From the NCBI RefSeq assembly GCF_009863985.1, contig NZ_WEZT01000008.1, positions 76,193 to 123,615 on the forward strand: a stretch of 47,423 nucleotides of DNA, given 5' to 3'. The stretch comes from Furfurilactobacillus milii (GTDB lineage: Bacteria; Bacillota; Bacilli; Lactobacillales; Lactobacillaceae). The notes beneath the pieces are model-generated. The model worked only from the letters and a program-made list of their open reading frames with translations. It did no database searches and had not been told where the DNA came from. The translations under genes and the position numbers were made by a program. Numbering within the stretch: the stretch's first letter is position 1; each line of letters opens with the position of its first letter. Positions 37,118-45,373 of the stretch are shown here, in pieces.

Positions 37118-38286
37118 AAAAGTTTAATCGCTTTCTCAATAGCACGCTCTTCTACCGTTTATCAGCGTTAGTTTTGGCCATTTTCTTAGTTGTTTACGTG
37201 ACCGGTTCAACAGGCAACGACACCCGTTTAGCCCGTCAGGACAATCCTAGCAGGGTATCTTCACTGACGTCGACCAAAACAAAAACAGTGTCGATGCCAT
37301 TGCAACTAAATATCAATTCAAATAAATACTTTGTAACAGGTTATCCGGAGCGAGTTAAAGTTAAAATCACAGGACCGGCTGCATTAGTCACGGCAACGAC
37401 GAACACGCAAAACTTTAGCATTAATGCGGACTTGTCAAAGCTGTCAATGGGTAAACACAAGGTGACGTTGAAGGCCGATGGACTCAACAAAGAATTAACC
37501 TATCAAATTGAGCCGAAGACAATTAACGTCACGATTGCCCATCGTGAGACGATTACAATGCCTGTCCACGTGAAATATGACGCCAATAGTTTGGCAAGTG
37601 GCTATCAGGTTGGCACGCCAACAACGTCAGTTAATAGCGTTACGGTAACCGGTGCAACGTCTGAAGTTGAACAGGTAGCCCAAGTGGTTGCGCCAATTAA
37701 TTTGACCAAGAATAGTACGTCAACCTTAACAGCGACTGTTCAGTTGGAGGCTCAGGATGCTAATGGCCATACAGTTAACGTGGTGATGACACCTTCAACG
37801 GCTAGTGTGACCGTGCCAATTACATCCAACGAAAGTTCTAAGAAGGTTAAGGTTAATTACGAGCCTAAGAATGCGGAGGATGGTAAGAGTTATTCGATTA
37901 CCGGTGACGTTGATAGTTTGACTGCATACGGCACAAAGAGTGCGATTAGCAAATTAAAGAGTAGTATAGTAGCTAACGTAGATGTTTCTGGTCTGCCAAT
38001 TGGAACGACCAAGCAACAAGTTAATTTAACGCCTTCTGCCAGTGGCATTAGAAGCTATTCTGAGACGACTGCCAATGTCACGATTAAAGTGACATCCAGT
38101 AACGCGGATAGTAATGGGGTTCAGCATGGCGATTCGTCAACAAGTTCCTCTGATGAATCATCTAGTGAAGCGGCTGGTAGCAGTGAAACGTCTTCTAGTA
38201 GTGGTGATACGAATAGCTCGGCGAGTAGCAGCGAAACGGGCAGTAGCACAAGTGCGTCCAGTAGTTCAGCTGCCAGTAGCAACTAG
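37114..38286 (+). CDS. cdaR: CdaA regulator CdaR, YbbR-domain protein
   Basis: A 390-residue protein with one N-terminal membrane helix (LFYRLSALVLAIFLVVYVTG) and about three extracytoplasmic YbbR repeats (residues ~55-320). The last ~60 residues are an almost pure Ser/Thr/Asp/Glu/Gly tail, probably disordered and wall-spanning. YbbR proteins bind and modulate CdaA. Its ATG overlaps the cdaA stop (ATGA). Confidence 0.94.
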   Translation: MKKFNRFLNSTLFYRLSALVLAIFLVVYVTGSTGNDTRLARQDNPSRVSSLTSTKTKTVSMPLQLNINSNKYFVTGYPERVKVKITGPAALVTATTNTQNFSINADLSKLSMGKHKVTLKADGLNKELTYQIEPKTINVTIAHRETITMPVHVKYDANSLASGYQVGTPTTSVNSVTVTGATSEVEQVAQVVAPINLTKNSTSTLTATVQLEAQDANGHTVNVVMTPSTASVTVPITSNESSKKVKVNYEPKNAEDGKSYSITGDVDSLTAYGTKSAISKLKSSIVANVDVSGLPIGTTKQQVNLTPSASGIRSYSETTANVTIKVTSSNADSNGVQHGDSSTSSSDESSSEAAGSSETSSSSGDTNSSASSSETGSSTSASSSSAASSN

Positions 38287-38338
38287 TTAGCAAATAAACA
38301 AGTCTTTAGGGACAAACGACGAAGTGAGGAAGAAACAA

Positions 38339-39691
38339 ATGAAATATTTTGGAACAGATGGTGTACGAGGCATTGCAAATCAGAATTTGAGTCCTGAACT
38401 TGCATTCCGACTTGGCCGTGCCGGCGGGTACGTGTTAACGGAGCACGCCGATGAAGATCATCAACCACAGGTTTTGGTGGCGCATGATACGCGTATTTCG
38501 GGTCAAATGTTGGAAGAAGCACTGATTGCAGGGCTTCTGTCAGTTGGAATTGAAGTACTTAAACTCGGTGTTATTACAACTCCCGGCGTAGCATATCTTG
38601 TCCGGGTACAACAGGCAGATGCTGGTGTCATGATTACGGCGTCTCACAATCCAGTTGCCGATAACGGAATTAAGTTCTTTGGTGGTGATGGTTTTAAACT
38701 ATCTGATTCTTTGGAAGAAGAAATCGAAACCCTTTTGGATGCGCCTAAAGATGAATTACCGCGTCCGTCATCGGAAGGATTAGGAACTGTTGAAGACTAT
38801 CAAGAAGGCGCGGCCAAATACACGCAATTCTTAGAGCAAACGATTCCTGATCAACTAAATGGTTTGCACATTGCCGTGGATGCGGCTAACGGTGCTACCA
38901 GCAAGTTGGTGTCACGTTTATTTGCAGATGTAGACACTGATTTCGATACGATGGCAACGAATCCTAATGGGTTGAACATTAACGATGGCGTTGGTTCTAC
39001 TCATCCTGAGGCACTACAACAGTTTGTTGTTGAAAAAGGCGCCACTATGGGTGTTGCGTTCGATGGTGACGGCGATCGTTGTATTGCTGTAGATGAAAAT
39101 GGTGACATCGTTAATGGTGATAAGATCATGTTCATCTGTGGTAAATATATGCATGAACATGGGCGTCTTAAGAAAGACACGGTGGTTACCACTGTGATGA
39201 GTAACCTTGGCCTTTATAAGGCTCTGGAAGGCAATGAGATGCACAGCGTACAAACGCAAGTTGGTGACCGATACGTGGTTGAAAAGATGTTAGCGGATGG
39301 CTATAACGTCGGTGGAGAACAGTCCGGACACGTTGTTTTCTTGGACTTCAATACAACCGGTGATGGCATGTTAACTGCTTTACAACTTATGTACATTGTT
39401 CAAACGACTGGTAAAAAGTTGTCTGAACTGGCCAGTGAAGTAACGACATATCCTCAAAAGTTGGTTAACGTTAAAGTTGCTGATAAAAAGGCAGCTTTGG
39501 AAAATGACCAGATTCAGGCGATCATTAAAAAGGTCGAAACTGAAATGAATGGTGATGGACGCGTGTTGGTTCGTCCAAGCGGCACGGAGCCATTGCTGCG
39601 GGTGATGGCTGAGGCACCGACTCAGGAAGTGGTCGACGGTTATGTCGATGAAATCGCTGACGTTGTGCGTCAAGAAGTCGGTATTGAATAG
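38339..39691 (+). CDS. glmM: Phosphoglucosamine mutase
   Basis: Converts glucosamine-6-phosphate to glucosamine-1-phosphate for UDP-GlcNAc. The 450-residue protein starts [14 protein letters not shown], has the phospho-serine Ser102 in TASHNP, the metal loop DGDGDR and the C-terminal phosphate site [19 protein letters not shown] sets the ATG at 38339. Third gene of the cda operon; GlmM is known to bind and restrain CdaA in other Bacillota. glmS follows as a separate unit. Confidence 0.97.
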   Translation: MKYFGTDGVRGIANQNLSPELAFRLGRAGGYVLTEHADEDHQPQVLVAHDTRISGQMLEEALIAGLLSVGIEVLKLGVITTPGVAYLVRVQQADAGVMITASHNPVADNGIKFFGGDGFKLSDSLEEEIETLLDAPKDELPRPSSEGLGTVEDYQEGAAKYTQFLEQTIPDQLNGLHIAVDAANGATSKLVSRLFADVDTDFDTMATNPNGLNINDGVGSTHPEALQQFVVEKGATMGVAFDGDGDRCIAVDENGDIVNGDKIMFICGKYMHEHGRLKKDTVVTTVMSNLGLYKALEGNEMHSVQTQVGDRYVVEKMLADGYNVGGEQSGHVVFLDFNTTGDGMLTALQLMYIVQTTGKKLSELASEVTTYPQKLVNVKVADKKAALENDQIQAIIKKVETEMNGDGRVLVRPSGTEPLLRVMAEAPTQEVVDGYVDEIADVVRQEVGIE

Positions 39692-39757
39692 TGGCAACGC
39701 ATACTGAAGGCTGATTATTTTATGGGCTGATGGGTTAGTCACTGAACATGAAAATTT

Positions 39758-39793
39758 AAGCTGTGTTTCCATTTCTGGATGCACGGCTTTTTT
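39758..39793 (+). terminator. Terminator of the cdaA-cdaR-glmM operon
   Basis: AAGCTGTG with TCC/GGA inside pairs with CACGGCTT, followed by T6. The 39794-39950 stretch between it and the glmS promoter region shows no gene. Confidence 0.8.
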
Positions 39794-40003
39794 GTTTGCG
39801 ATTAGAAATATCACATTAATGTAGTCAAACACGAATCTGTTAGGCACGCTGATCCGTCATTAGTCGTGCTGAGTAGATTTGGCCTAAATGTTCCCATTTG
39901 GAGAAAATTAAGGTTTAGTAATCATATAGACCATTAAAGACAAAAGGTTGACGTGATGTGTTTAAAAACGTTATTATAATACTGCTTTCAAAAAAGAAAA
40001 CGG

Positions 40004-40026
40004 TATTATAATAGTCTATACCAATT
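40004..40026 (+). promoter_or_regulatory. glmS -10 and putative NagR-type operator
   Basis: TATAAT (40007-40012; a weak TTTCAA lies upstream) is followed by AATAGTCTATACCAAT (40010-40025), which shares 13 of 16 bases with the nagB operator at 42170-42185. A second TATTATAATA lies 32 bp upstream. No glmS ribozyme is visible, so control is probably by a GntR-type repressor. Confidence 0.55.
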
Positions 40027-40043
40027 TAAAAAGGATGAACGTT

Positions 40044-41861
40044 ATGTGTGGAATTGTTGGAGTGACAGGAAACGAAAATGCGGTTGAAATGTTGATGAAT
40101 GGTCTCCGTCGTTTGGAATATCGTGGCTACGATTCAGCCGGAATTTACGTGAACGACCAAAATGGCAAAGATTACTTAGTTAAAGAAAAAGGCCGCGTGG
40201 CTGATCTGGCTAAGGCAATCGGTGAAGATGTCCACGGTTCCACGGGGATTGCGCATACGCGGTGGGCAACGCATGGACAACCTAGCGTTGCCAATGCGCA
40301 TCCACAAGTATCCGCTGATGGGCGTTTTTACTTGGTCCACAACGGCGTCATCGAAAACTACATTGAATTAAGAGACAAGTATCTCCAAGATGTAACGTTC
40401 AAGAGTGAAACAGATACTGAGGTCGTTGTTCAATTAATCGACTACTTCGTCAAACATGATAACTTAACCACCTTAGAGGCCTTCCGCAAGGTACTTTACT
40501 TGGTGGGAGATTCTTCATACGGTTTCTTGCTGATGGATCGCGAAGAACCGGACACTTTGTTTGTTGCTAAAAACAAAAGTCCATTGCTAGTTGGTGTCGG
40601 CAATGGCTTTAATGTCGTTTGCTCAGATGCCATCGCAATGCTGAACTACACGCATGATTTCATTGAGATGCAGGACGGCGAAATCATGATCTTAACGCCT
40701 GAAAAAGTTGATATTGAAGACGAGGAAGGTCACCACATTACCCGTTTGCCATTCCACGTCAGTATGGATGCCAGTGAGGCCGATAAGGGAACTTATCCAC
40801 ATTACATGTTGAAAGAAATTGATGATCAACCAACTGTCATGCGTAAATTAGCACAAACGTACTTTAATGATGACGGACAAGTGACTATCGATGACGAACT
40901 GTTGGCGGATCTACAATCAGCTGACCGGTTGTATATTGTTGCTGCGGGAACAAGCTACCACGCTGGTCTAGTCGGTGAACGTTTGTTTGAACGGCTAGCA
41001 GCGGTACCGACCGAAGCCCACGTGTCCTCAGAGTTTGCTTATAATTCACCCATTCTCTCCAAACATCCATTCTTTATTTTCCTGAGTCAAAGTGGTGAAA
41101 CTGCTGATTCCCGTGAAGTGTTAACTGAGGTAAACGCAAAGGGTTATCACAGTTTGACAATCACAAATGTGCAAAACTCAACGTTATCGCGTGAAGCAAC
41201 TTACACAATGCTGTTAAATGCGGGTCCAGAAATTGCGGTTGCTTCTACCAAGGCTTATACGGCTCAAATTGCTGTAGAAGCTATTATTGCTAAGGCGTTA
41301 GGAGAAGCAACGCAACAAGTGGCCGCAGCCGATTTTGACTTGCGTCGCCAACTGGGACTGGTCGCTAATGGTATTCAAGCTTTAGTTGATCAGAAAGAAC
41401 GGTTTGAAGCTGTTGCTAAGGATAATTTTGTCGATCAACGTGATGCTTTTTACATTGGGCGTGGCATTGACTATGCGGTTTCACTTGAAGCCTCGTTGAA
41501 ATTAAAGGAAATTACCTACATTCATTCCGAAGGGGTCGCAGCCGGTGAATTAAAACATGGCCCAATTGCATTGATTGAGTCCGGCACGCCGGTCATCGGT
41601 ATCATTACCCAAGAACGAACGGCTTCACTGACACGTAGCAATTTGGCAGAAACTGCCGCTCGGGGTTCCCACATCATGACGATTGTGACGAAGTCGTTGG
41701 CTAAACCACATGATGATATTATTTTGGAAGACGTCGATGAGATGTTAACGCCATTATTAACCATCATTCCGGCTCAGCTAATTTCCTACTACACGAGTTT
41801 GCTTAAGGGATTGGATGTTGATAAACCACGGAATTTGGCTAAGAGTGTCACGGTTCAATAA
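40044..41861 (+). CDS. glmS: Glutamine-fructose-6-phosphate aminotransferase (isomerizing)
   Basis: Makes glucosamine-6-phosphate from fructose-6-phosphate and glutamine. The 605-residue protein begins MCGIVG; the Cys after the initiator Met is the catalytic nucleophile, which fixes the start at 40044 rather than three codons earlier. HTRWATHG and HNGVIENY belong to the glutaminase domain (1-240), and two SIS domains follow (SQSGETADS; STKAYTAQ), ending AKSVTVQ. It feeds GlmM. Confidence 0.98.
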   Translation: MCGIVGVTGNENAVEMLMNGLRRLEYRGYDSAGIYVNDQNGKDYLVKEKGRVADLAKAIGEDVHGSTGIAHTRWATHGQPSVANAHPQVSADGRFYLVHNGVIENYIELRDKYLQDVTFKSETDTEVVVQLIDYFVKHDNLTTLEAFRKVLYLVGDSSYGFLLMDREEPDTLFVAKNKSPLLVGVGNGFNVVCSDAIAMLNYTHDFIEMQDGEIMILTPEKVDIEDEEGHHITRLPFHVSMDASEADKGTYPHYMLKEIDDQPTVMRKLAQTYFNDDGQVTIDDELLADLQSADRLYIVAAGTSYHAGLVGERLFERLAAVPTEAHVSSEFAYNSPILSKHPFFIFLSQSGETADSREVLTEVNAKGYHSLTITNVQNSTLSREATYTMLLNAGPEIAVASTKAYTAQIAVEAIIAKALGEATQQVAAADFDLRRQLGLVANGIQALVDQKERFEAVAKDNFVDQRDAFYIGRGIDYAVSLEASLKLKEITYIHSEGVAAGELKHGPIALIESGTPVIGIITQERTASLTRSNLAETAARGSHIMTIVTKSLAKPHDDIILEDVDEMLTPLLTIIPAQLISYYTSLLKGLDVDKPRNLAKSVTVQ

Positions 41862-41926
41862 TAAATAGTTTGTTTTTAGTTTGGACAGAAGCTGTAACAT
41901 ATCTCTGCTTTTGAGAACAAGCATTA

Positions 41927-41975
41927 AACGTAATAGCACCTGATTCCCAAAGTAGGAATCAGGTGCTATTACGTT
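41927..41975. repeat. Perfect 21-bp inverted repeat without T-run
   Basis: Bases 41927-41947 pair perfectly with 41955-41975 around a 7-nt loop. The stem (AACGTAATAGC... to ...GCTATTACGTT) is longer than any terminator in the window and is not followed by a T-run. It lies 65 bp after glmS and may end its mRNA or be a mobile palindrome. Confidence 0.8.
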
Positions 41976-42143
41976 AAGCAAGAAATTTGTCATGCGATAG
42001 TGCTCACAGCGTTTGTTCTAAATGAACTCATGCCATGAATTCTACTCTATTTACCAAGTCCCTCTGAATTGGCCAAACGGTCAGTCTTTACTTGTATGAA
42101 GAAAGCAGTGACAAACAAAAATCAGATTTACAGCTTAGGTGAC

Positions 42144-42185
42144 TTGTAAAATTGTCTAGACCTGTTATAATTGGACTATACCAAT
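42144..42185 (+). promoter_or_regulatory. nagB promoter with two NagR-type operators
   Basis: TTGTAA (42144-42149), 16 bp, TATAAT (42166-42171). ATTGTCTAGACCTG (42151-42164) in the spacer and ATTGGACTATACCAAT (42170-42185) at the start site resemble the ATTGGTCTAGACCAAT-type site of NagR/YvoA GntR repressors. Confidence 0.68.
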
Positions 42186-42205
42186 AAGAAAAAGGGAGAC
42201 TCGAC

Positions 42206-42919
42206 ATGAAGGTTATTGTTGTAAAGAACGCCGCTGAAGGCGGTAAGCAAGGTTTTCAAGTGTTTAAGGACGCATTAGCTAATGGTGCTAAGGTATTTGG
42301 GTTGGCAACTGGTAGTACGCCAATTTCAACATATGATGAAATTACGAGTTCAGACTTGGACTTTAGTCATGTGACTTCTGTAAACTTGGATGAATACGTT
42401 GGTCTTGGACCTGATCATCCACAAAGCTACAACTACTTCATGCACGAGCACTTCTTTAACAAGAAGCCATTTGCAAACTCATATTTGCCAGATGGTTTAA
42501 ACAAAGATGCTGAAGCTGAAACGAAGCGTTACGACAAGGTAATTGCTGATAACCCAATCGACTTAGGTATTCTGGGATTAGGCCGTAATGGGCACATTGG
42601 TTTTAACGAACCAGGTACGCCATTTGATTCCACAACACATCAGGTTAAATTAACAGAATCTACTATTGCTGCCAACGCACGTTTCTTCGATAACGAAGAA
42701 GAGGTTCCTAAGTATGCTTACTCTATGGGGATTGGTTCAATCTTAAAGGACAAACAAATTTTGCTGGAAGCTTATGGTGAAGAAAAAGCAGATGCAGTGA
42801 AGGGTACGATTGAGGGACCTGTTACGCCTGATTTACCTGCTAGCTCATTACAAAACCACGACAATGTTATCGTTGTGATTGACGAAGCAGCTGCTTCAAA
42901 GCTCAGCAAGAAATACTAG
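42206..42919 (+). CDS. nagB: Glucosamine-6-phosphate deaminase
   Basis: Converts glucosamine-6-phosphate to fructose-6-phosphate and ammonia, opposing GlmS. The 237-residue length is the short form without the allosteric tail. Marks are [32 protein letters not shown] and [22 protein letters not shown] precedes the ATG. Putative NagR sites upstream suggest induction by amino sugars. A terminator follows. Confidence 0.97.
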   Translation: MKVIVVKNAAEGGKQGFQVFKDALANGAKVFGLATGSTPISTYDEITSSDLDFSHVTSVNLDEYVGLGPDHPQSYNYFMHEHFFNKKPFANSYLPDGLNKDAEAETKRYDKVIADNPIDLGILGLGRNGHIGFNEPGTPFDSTTHQVKLTESTIAANARFFDNEEEVPKYAYSMGIGSILKDKQILLEAYGEEKADAVKGTIEGPVTPDLPASSLQNHDNVIVVIDEAAASKLSKKY

Positions 42920-42969
42920 AAATAAAAAGAAAGCAGATATAACACGTTTAAGCTTTCTCAAGTCACACA

Positions 42970-43010
42970 AATAGACGTTCATGGGTGGAAATGCCCATGG
43001 ACGTCTATTT
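42970..43010 (+). terminator. Terminator of nagB
   Basis: ATAGACGT with CATGGG inside pairs with CCCATG and ACGTCTAT, followed by TTTGTG. Confidence 0.88.
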
Positions 43011-43159
43011 TGTGTTAAATGGGCAAAAGACAGCGCTATGGCTCGCGTTTACGACAATTTTCATCTGCGCGAATTTTGCGATTGAAGGGGAGTTGATTGT
43101 TGCCATTTCACTAAGAGTCAAACTGAAGTGTTATGTTCCAATGCCTGCGTGTTTATAAA
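43011..43159. other. Unassigned stretch ahead of an orphan terminator
   Basis: No reading frame with a binding site is seen. Because an orphan terminator follows at 43161, this stretch could belong to an untranslated RNA, but I see no clear promoter or fold. Confidence 0.3.
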
Positions 43160-43160
43160 G

Positions 43161-43208
43161 AAAAATAACCAAATCATCATTTATAAATGGCAATTTGGTT
43201 ATTTTTCT
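43161..43208. terminator. Orphan bidirectional terminator
   Basis: AAAAATAACCAAAT pairs perfectly with ATTTGGTTATTTTT around an 18-nt loop. No gene ends here on the plus strand; nagB already has its own terminator 150 bp upstream. Confidence 0.75.
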
Positions 43209-43284
43209 AATAAAAACATTAAAATATGGATAGACATAATTTAAAATACGTGATAACTTTAAATTACCATTTATTTACTTCCTC

Positions 43285-43392
43285 TTCCAAGGACGTTCAC
43301 CCCAATGACGCCTTGGAACGGTACATCGTTGATTTGGTGTTCCTAACCTAAATGGCCCTTGAAAGGAACCGATGCCCGTCGGTTCCTTTTTT
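43285..43392 (+). ncRNA. Candidate small RNA with alternating hairpins and terminator
   Basis: TTCCAAGG (43285-43292) pairs with CCTTGGAA (43311-43318), extended by CGT/ACG. The terminator GGAACCGA/TCGGTTCC (43365-43386) is followed by T6. GTTCC at 43339-43343 can instead pair with GGAAC in the first hairpin or in the terminator, so folds exclude each other as in attenuators. TAGACA, 17 bp, TAACTT near 43230-43260 may be a promoter. No plus-strand gene follows, so it would be free-standing; the hairpin may also end the convergent gene. Confidence 0.4.
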
Positions 43393-43408
43393 GGCATCCT
43401 TTTTTTGG

Positions 43409-43747
43409 TTAACCGACTTGGTTTTCTCTGAGAATAGCATCGACAACAGCTTGCATTTCTGGTGTCTTAATCCATTCTTCCCAGTGATCCATATCCCAAC
43501 CTTGCATGAGAAAATGATGATTAATGTAATCTTCATATTTAATCACGTTTGCTGATTCAGGAATATTGAGTTTTAGAATGCGGACCTCTTTAATGAACTT
43601 TTTCTCGGCTGCAAATTCTGCACGCCCATTGTGAACCATGTTGCCAATTTCCATGTACTTTGAGCCATCATTTCGGGTGATTTCCTCAATCATGTCTAAC
43701 GATTCATGGCCTGGTTCTTTTAATGGTGCTGGTTCTTCTGCCATCAT
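43409..43747 (-). CDS. Uncharacterised acidic protein
   Basis: A 112-residue soluble protein that I do not recognise. AAAGGAG lies 6 nt before the first of two ATG codons. It is acidic at the N-terminus (MMAEEPAPLKEPGHESLDMIEE) and has no signal peptide, membrane segment or cysteine. Its C-terminal half (INHHFLMQGWDMDHWEEWIKTPEM) is rich in Trp, His and Met, an unusual mix that could bind a partner or metal. It stands alone between candidate RNAs. Confidence 0.8.
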   Translation of the reverse strand: MMAEEPAPLKEPGHESLDMIEEITRNDGSKYMEIGNMVHNGRAEFAAEKKFIKEVRILKLNIPESANVIKYEDYINHHFLMQGWDMDHWEEWIKTPEMQAVVDAILRENQVG

Positions 43748-43819
43748 ATATGACTCCTTTCTGTAAAAACAACGCTAGTCCATTATCGCATGAAACTTAT
43801 TTGCTGACGAAAAAAGAGT

Positions 43820-43901
43820 AAAAAAAACCACCATCTTGCGACGGTGGGCGGCATAAGAGAGAAAGAGAATTGATTAGAAGGTAATTACTAAATACCTTAC
43901 G
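43820..43901 (-). ncRNA. Candidate CcpA-controlled small RNA (~82 nt)
   Basis: Bounded by a consensus promoter and an intrinsic terminator only ~82 nt apart. The predicted start at about 43901 opens directly into a hairpin (AAGGTA/TACCTT, 43898-43893 and 43883-43878). A ~30-nt unpaired C/U-rich stretch follows (TTCTCTTTCTCTCTTATG), complementary to Shine-Dalgarno-like sequence. The terminator is CCACCGTC/GATGGTGG around GCAA plus T8. It holds no reading frame with a start site. The layout and cre control recall S. aureus RsaI-type carbon-catabolite sRNAs, though no sequence relation is claimed. Confidence 0.7.
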
Positions 43902-43906
43902 AGAAC

Positions 43907-43935
43907 AATATACCTAATAATGAAAGCGCTGTCAA
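43907..43935 (-). promoter_or_regulatory. sRNA promoter with perfect cre
   Basis: On the minus strand TTGACA (43935-43930), 17 bp, TATATT (43912-43907). A perfect cre (TGAAAGCGCTGTCA, 43921-43934, plus-strand reading) covers the -35 and part of the spacer, so CcpA would repress it on preferred sugars. The 43936-44168 stretch to the next promoter shows no gene. Confidence 0.8.
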
Positions 43936-44168
43936 TGACTATTTTAAAGATATCTTTATAGCATGTACCACGGATTTATCGCTCAGAATAACCTATTATC
44001 GGGAATGGTCATTAAGGACTACTTGATCAGTTCAAGAACCATGTGATTCAAAGATCTTCATCGCAGTATCAAAGCCTTGTGAGACCCTCAAGTTTCTATA
44101 TTAGTATGATTGTCTGTTGGGTAGCAGCCCATGATTTAGTAAAAGACGGGATTTAAAACAATTCGAGT

Positions 44169-44205
44169 TGTAAGCGGTTACAAAACAATCAGAATCGGTT
44201 AGAAT
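44169..44205 (+). promoter_or_regulatory. Promoter with perfect palindromic cre
   Basis: cre TGTAAGCGGTTACA (44169-44182) overlaps the -35 TTACAA (44178-44183); 16 bp later lies TAGAAT (44200-44205). It drives the small membrane peptide and probably the NTF2-like gene. Confidence 0.78.
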
Positions 44206-44245
44206 AGAGGTATGGAAAGAAGCTATTAATTAAGGAGATGAGCTT

Positions 44246-44350
44246 ATGGGGTTTCAGGTTGAACTAGCAATCATTGCCATTACCGCAATTGTAATTATGG
44301 TGTTGTTGGGCATTTTGGGACTGCATGACGGTCGTCACCTACACACTTAA
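44246..44350 (+). CDS. 34-residue single-helix membrane peptide
   Basis: The frame starts ATGGGGTTTCAG and ends LGLHDGRHLHT. It contains one hydrophobic helix (LAIIAITAIVIMVLLGILGL) flanked by an acidic/polar N-terminus and a His-rich tail. AAGGAG lies 8 nt upstream at an ideal distance, and a cre-controlled promoter precedes it, so it is very likely expressed. It has no homologue known to me. The NTF2-like gene starts 35 bp later with its own binding site and no terminator between, so both share a transcript. Confidence 0.7.
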   Translation: MGFQVELAIIAITAIVIMVLLGILGLHDGRHLHT

Positions 44351-44385
44351 TATCCGTAAGATTAATAAAACGGGGGTGGGGCTAG

Positions 44386-45093
44386 ATGACTAAGCAACTT
44401 TTTAATCGAAAAATATTGGTAAAACAAGATGATGGACGTCAATTTATTGATGTTATCGAAGACGCAACGCATTTATCCTGGGCATCTACAGTTGATGAAA
44501 CATTACAACAACGTGATGTGGATGCTGTAATCACGCGGCTCGCTGACGGCGTATTCAACTTGAATTGGTTGGGATTACGCGGCGCAATGTCAGAAACGAT
44601 GGACTTTAATCGTCATACATTAGTTGGCGTTCGGTTTGATTCGGAAAAGGGACCACAACGGTTTGCTGGTAGTGTTCAATTATTAAATGATGATGGAACG
44701 CCTGACTTGAGCCCGTTTACGAATTGCCAAATCGTGTTGGCTTTTTGGAATGCCTTCTTTAACCGTCACGATGTCTCTGCGGTGACACAGTATGTGGCGC
44801 CAGAGTTTATTCAACATAATCCAAGCATTGCCGATGGTGCGGAAGCATTTACACATTATTATCGAGTTTTGTTTGGTCCTCAAGGGAGTTTGCGCGAGTC
44901 GAAACGGACGGTTGTCAGTGTAGCTGACCGAGATGATCTTGTGTATTTGCATGTTATTAGACAGGATTCTCCGACAGCGACCGAAATGGCCGAAGTTGAT
45001 ATCTTCCGTGTTCGCGATGGTCAGTTAGTTGAACACTGGGCGGTGAAACAACCGTTTCCAAACCATAGTGCAAACGGACACCCGATGTTTTAA
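44386..45093 (+). CDS. Two-part protein: MoaF-like N-terminus and NTF2/SnoaL-like C-terminus
   Basis: A 235-residue soluble protein. The first ~105 residues resemble a small beta-barrel of MoaF type (FNLNWLGLRGAMSETMDF). The rest is a SnoaL/NTF2-like cone domain (CQIVLAFWNAFFNRHDVSAVTQYVAPEFIQHNP, ending VDIFRVRDGQLVEHWAVKQP), a fold used by isomerases, cyclases and binding proteins. No catalytic assignment is possible. GGGGGTGGGG precedes the ATG. CcpA control is likely through the upstream promoter. A terminator follows at 45180. Confidence 0.8.
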   Translation: MTKQLFNRKILVKQDDGRQFIDVIEDATHLSWASTVDETLQQRDVDAVITRLADGVFNLNWLGLRGAMSETMDFNRHTLVGVRFDSEKGPQRFAGSVQLLNDDGTPDLSPFTNCQIVLAFWNAFFNRHDVSAVTQYVAPEFIQHNPSIADGAEAFTHYYRVLFGPQGSLRESKRTVVSVADRDDLVYLHVIRQDSPTATEMAEVDIFRVRDGQLVEHWAVKQPFPNHSANGHPMF

Positions 45094-45179
45094 ACTGTGT
45101 AGCAAAAACTAACGCACCATTTTTGATGACAATAATTAGAGAGACAGGTTTGTGATTTTTGAAAAAATACTAAAATACG

Positions 45180-45222
45180 AAGGTAACTGCTATGTTGAAA
45201 GAAAACTGGCAGTTACTTTTTT
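45180..45222 (+). terminator. Terminator of the NTF2-like gene
   Basis: GGTAACTGC with GCAGTTAC, 8 to 9 pairs, followed by T6. Confidence 0.82.
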
Positions 45223-45373
45223 CGTTGGAAAAGTTACCGTTCTTTCATCGTAATCAAAACAGTGTAATTAGTTCATTTTTTAAGGACGAATAATATCGCT
45301 CATGTTAATGAAATCTTATAGTAAAGGCGGAAAGGGTTTAAAACCGAACTAAGATTTGGAAAGGGAGATAATC

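Noticed and set aside
37114-38286. CRISPR or tandem repeat in the Ser-rich end of cdaR
   Set aside because: The repetition is of serine codons in a disordered tail, with no regular unit or spacers. No CRISPR array was seen anywhere in the window.
39692-40043. glmS ribozyme in the leader
   Set aside because: None of the ribozyme core could be recognised; promoter elements lie within 40 bp of the start.
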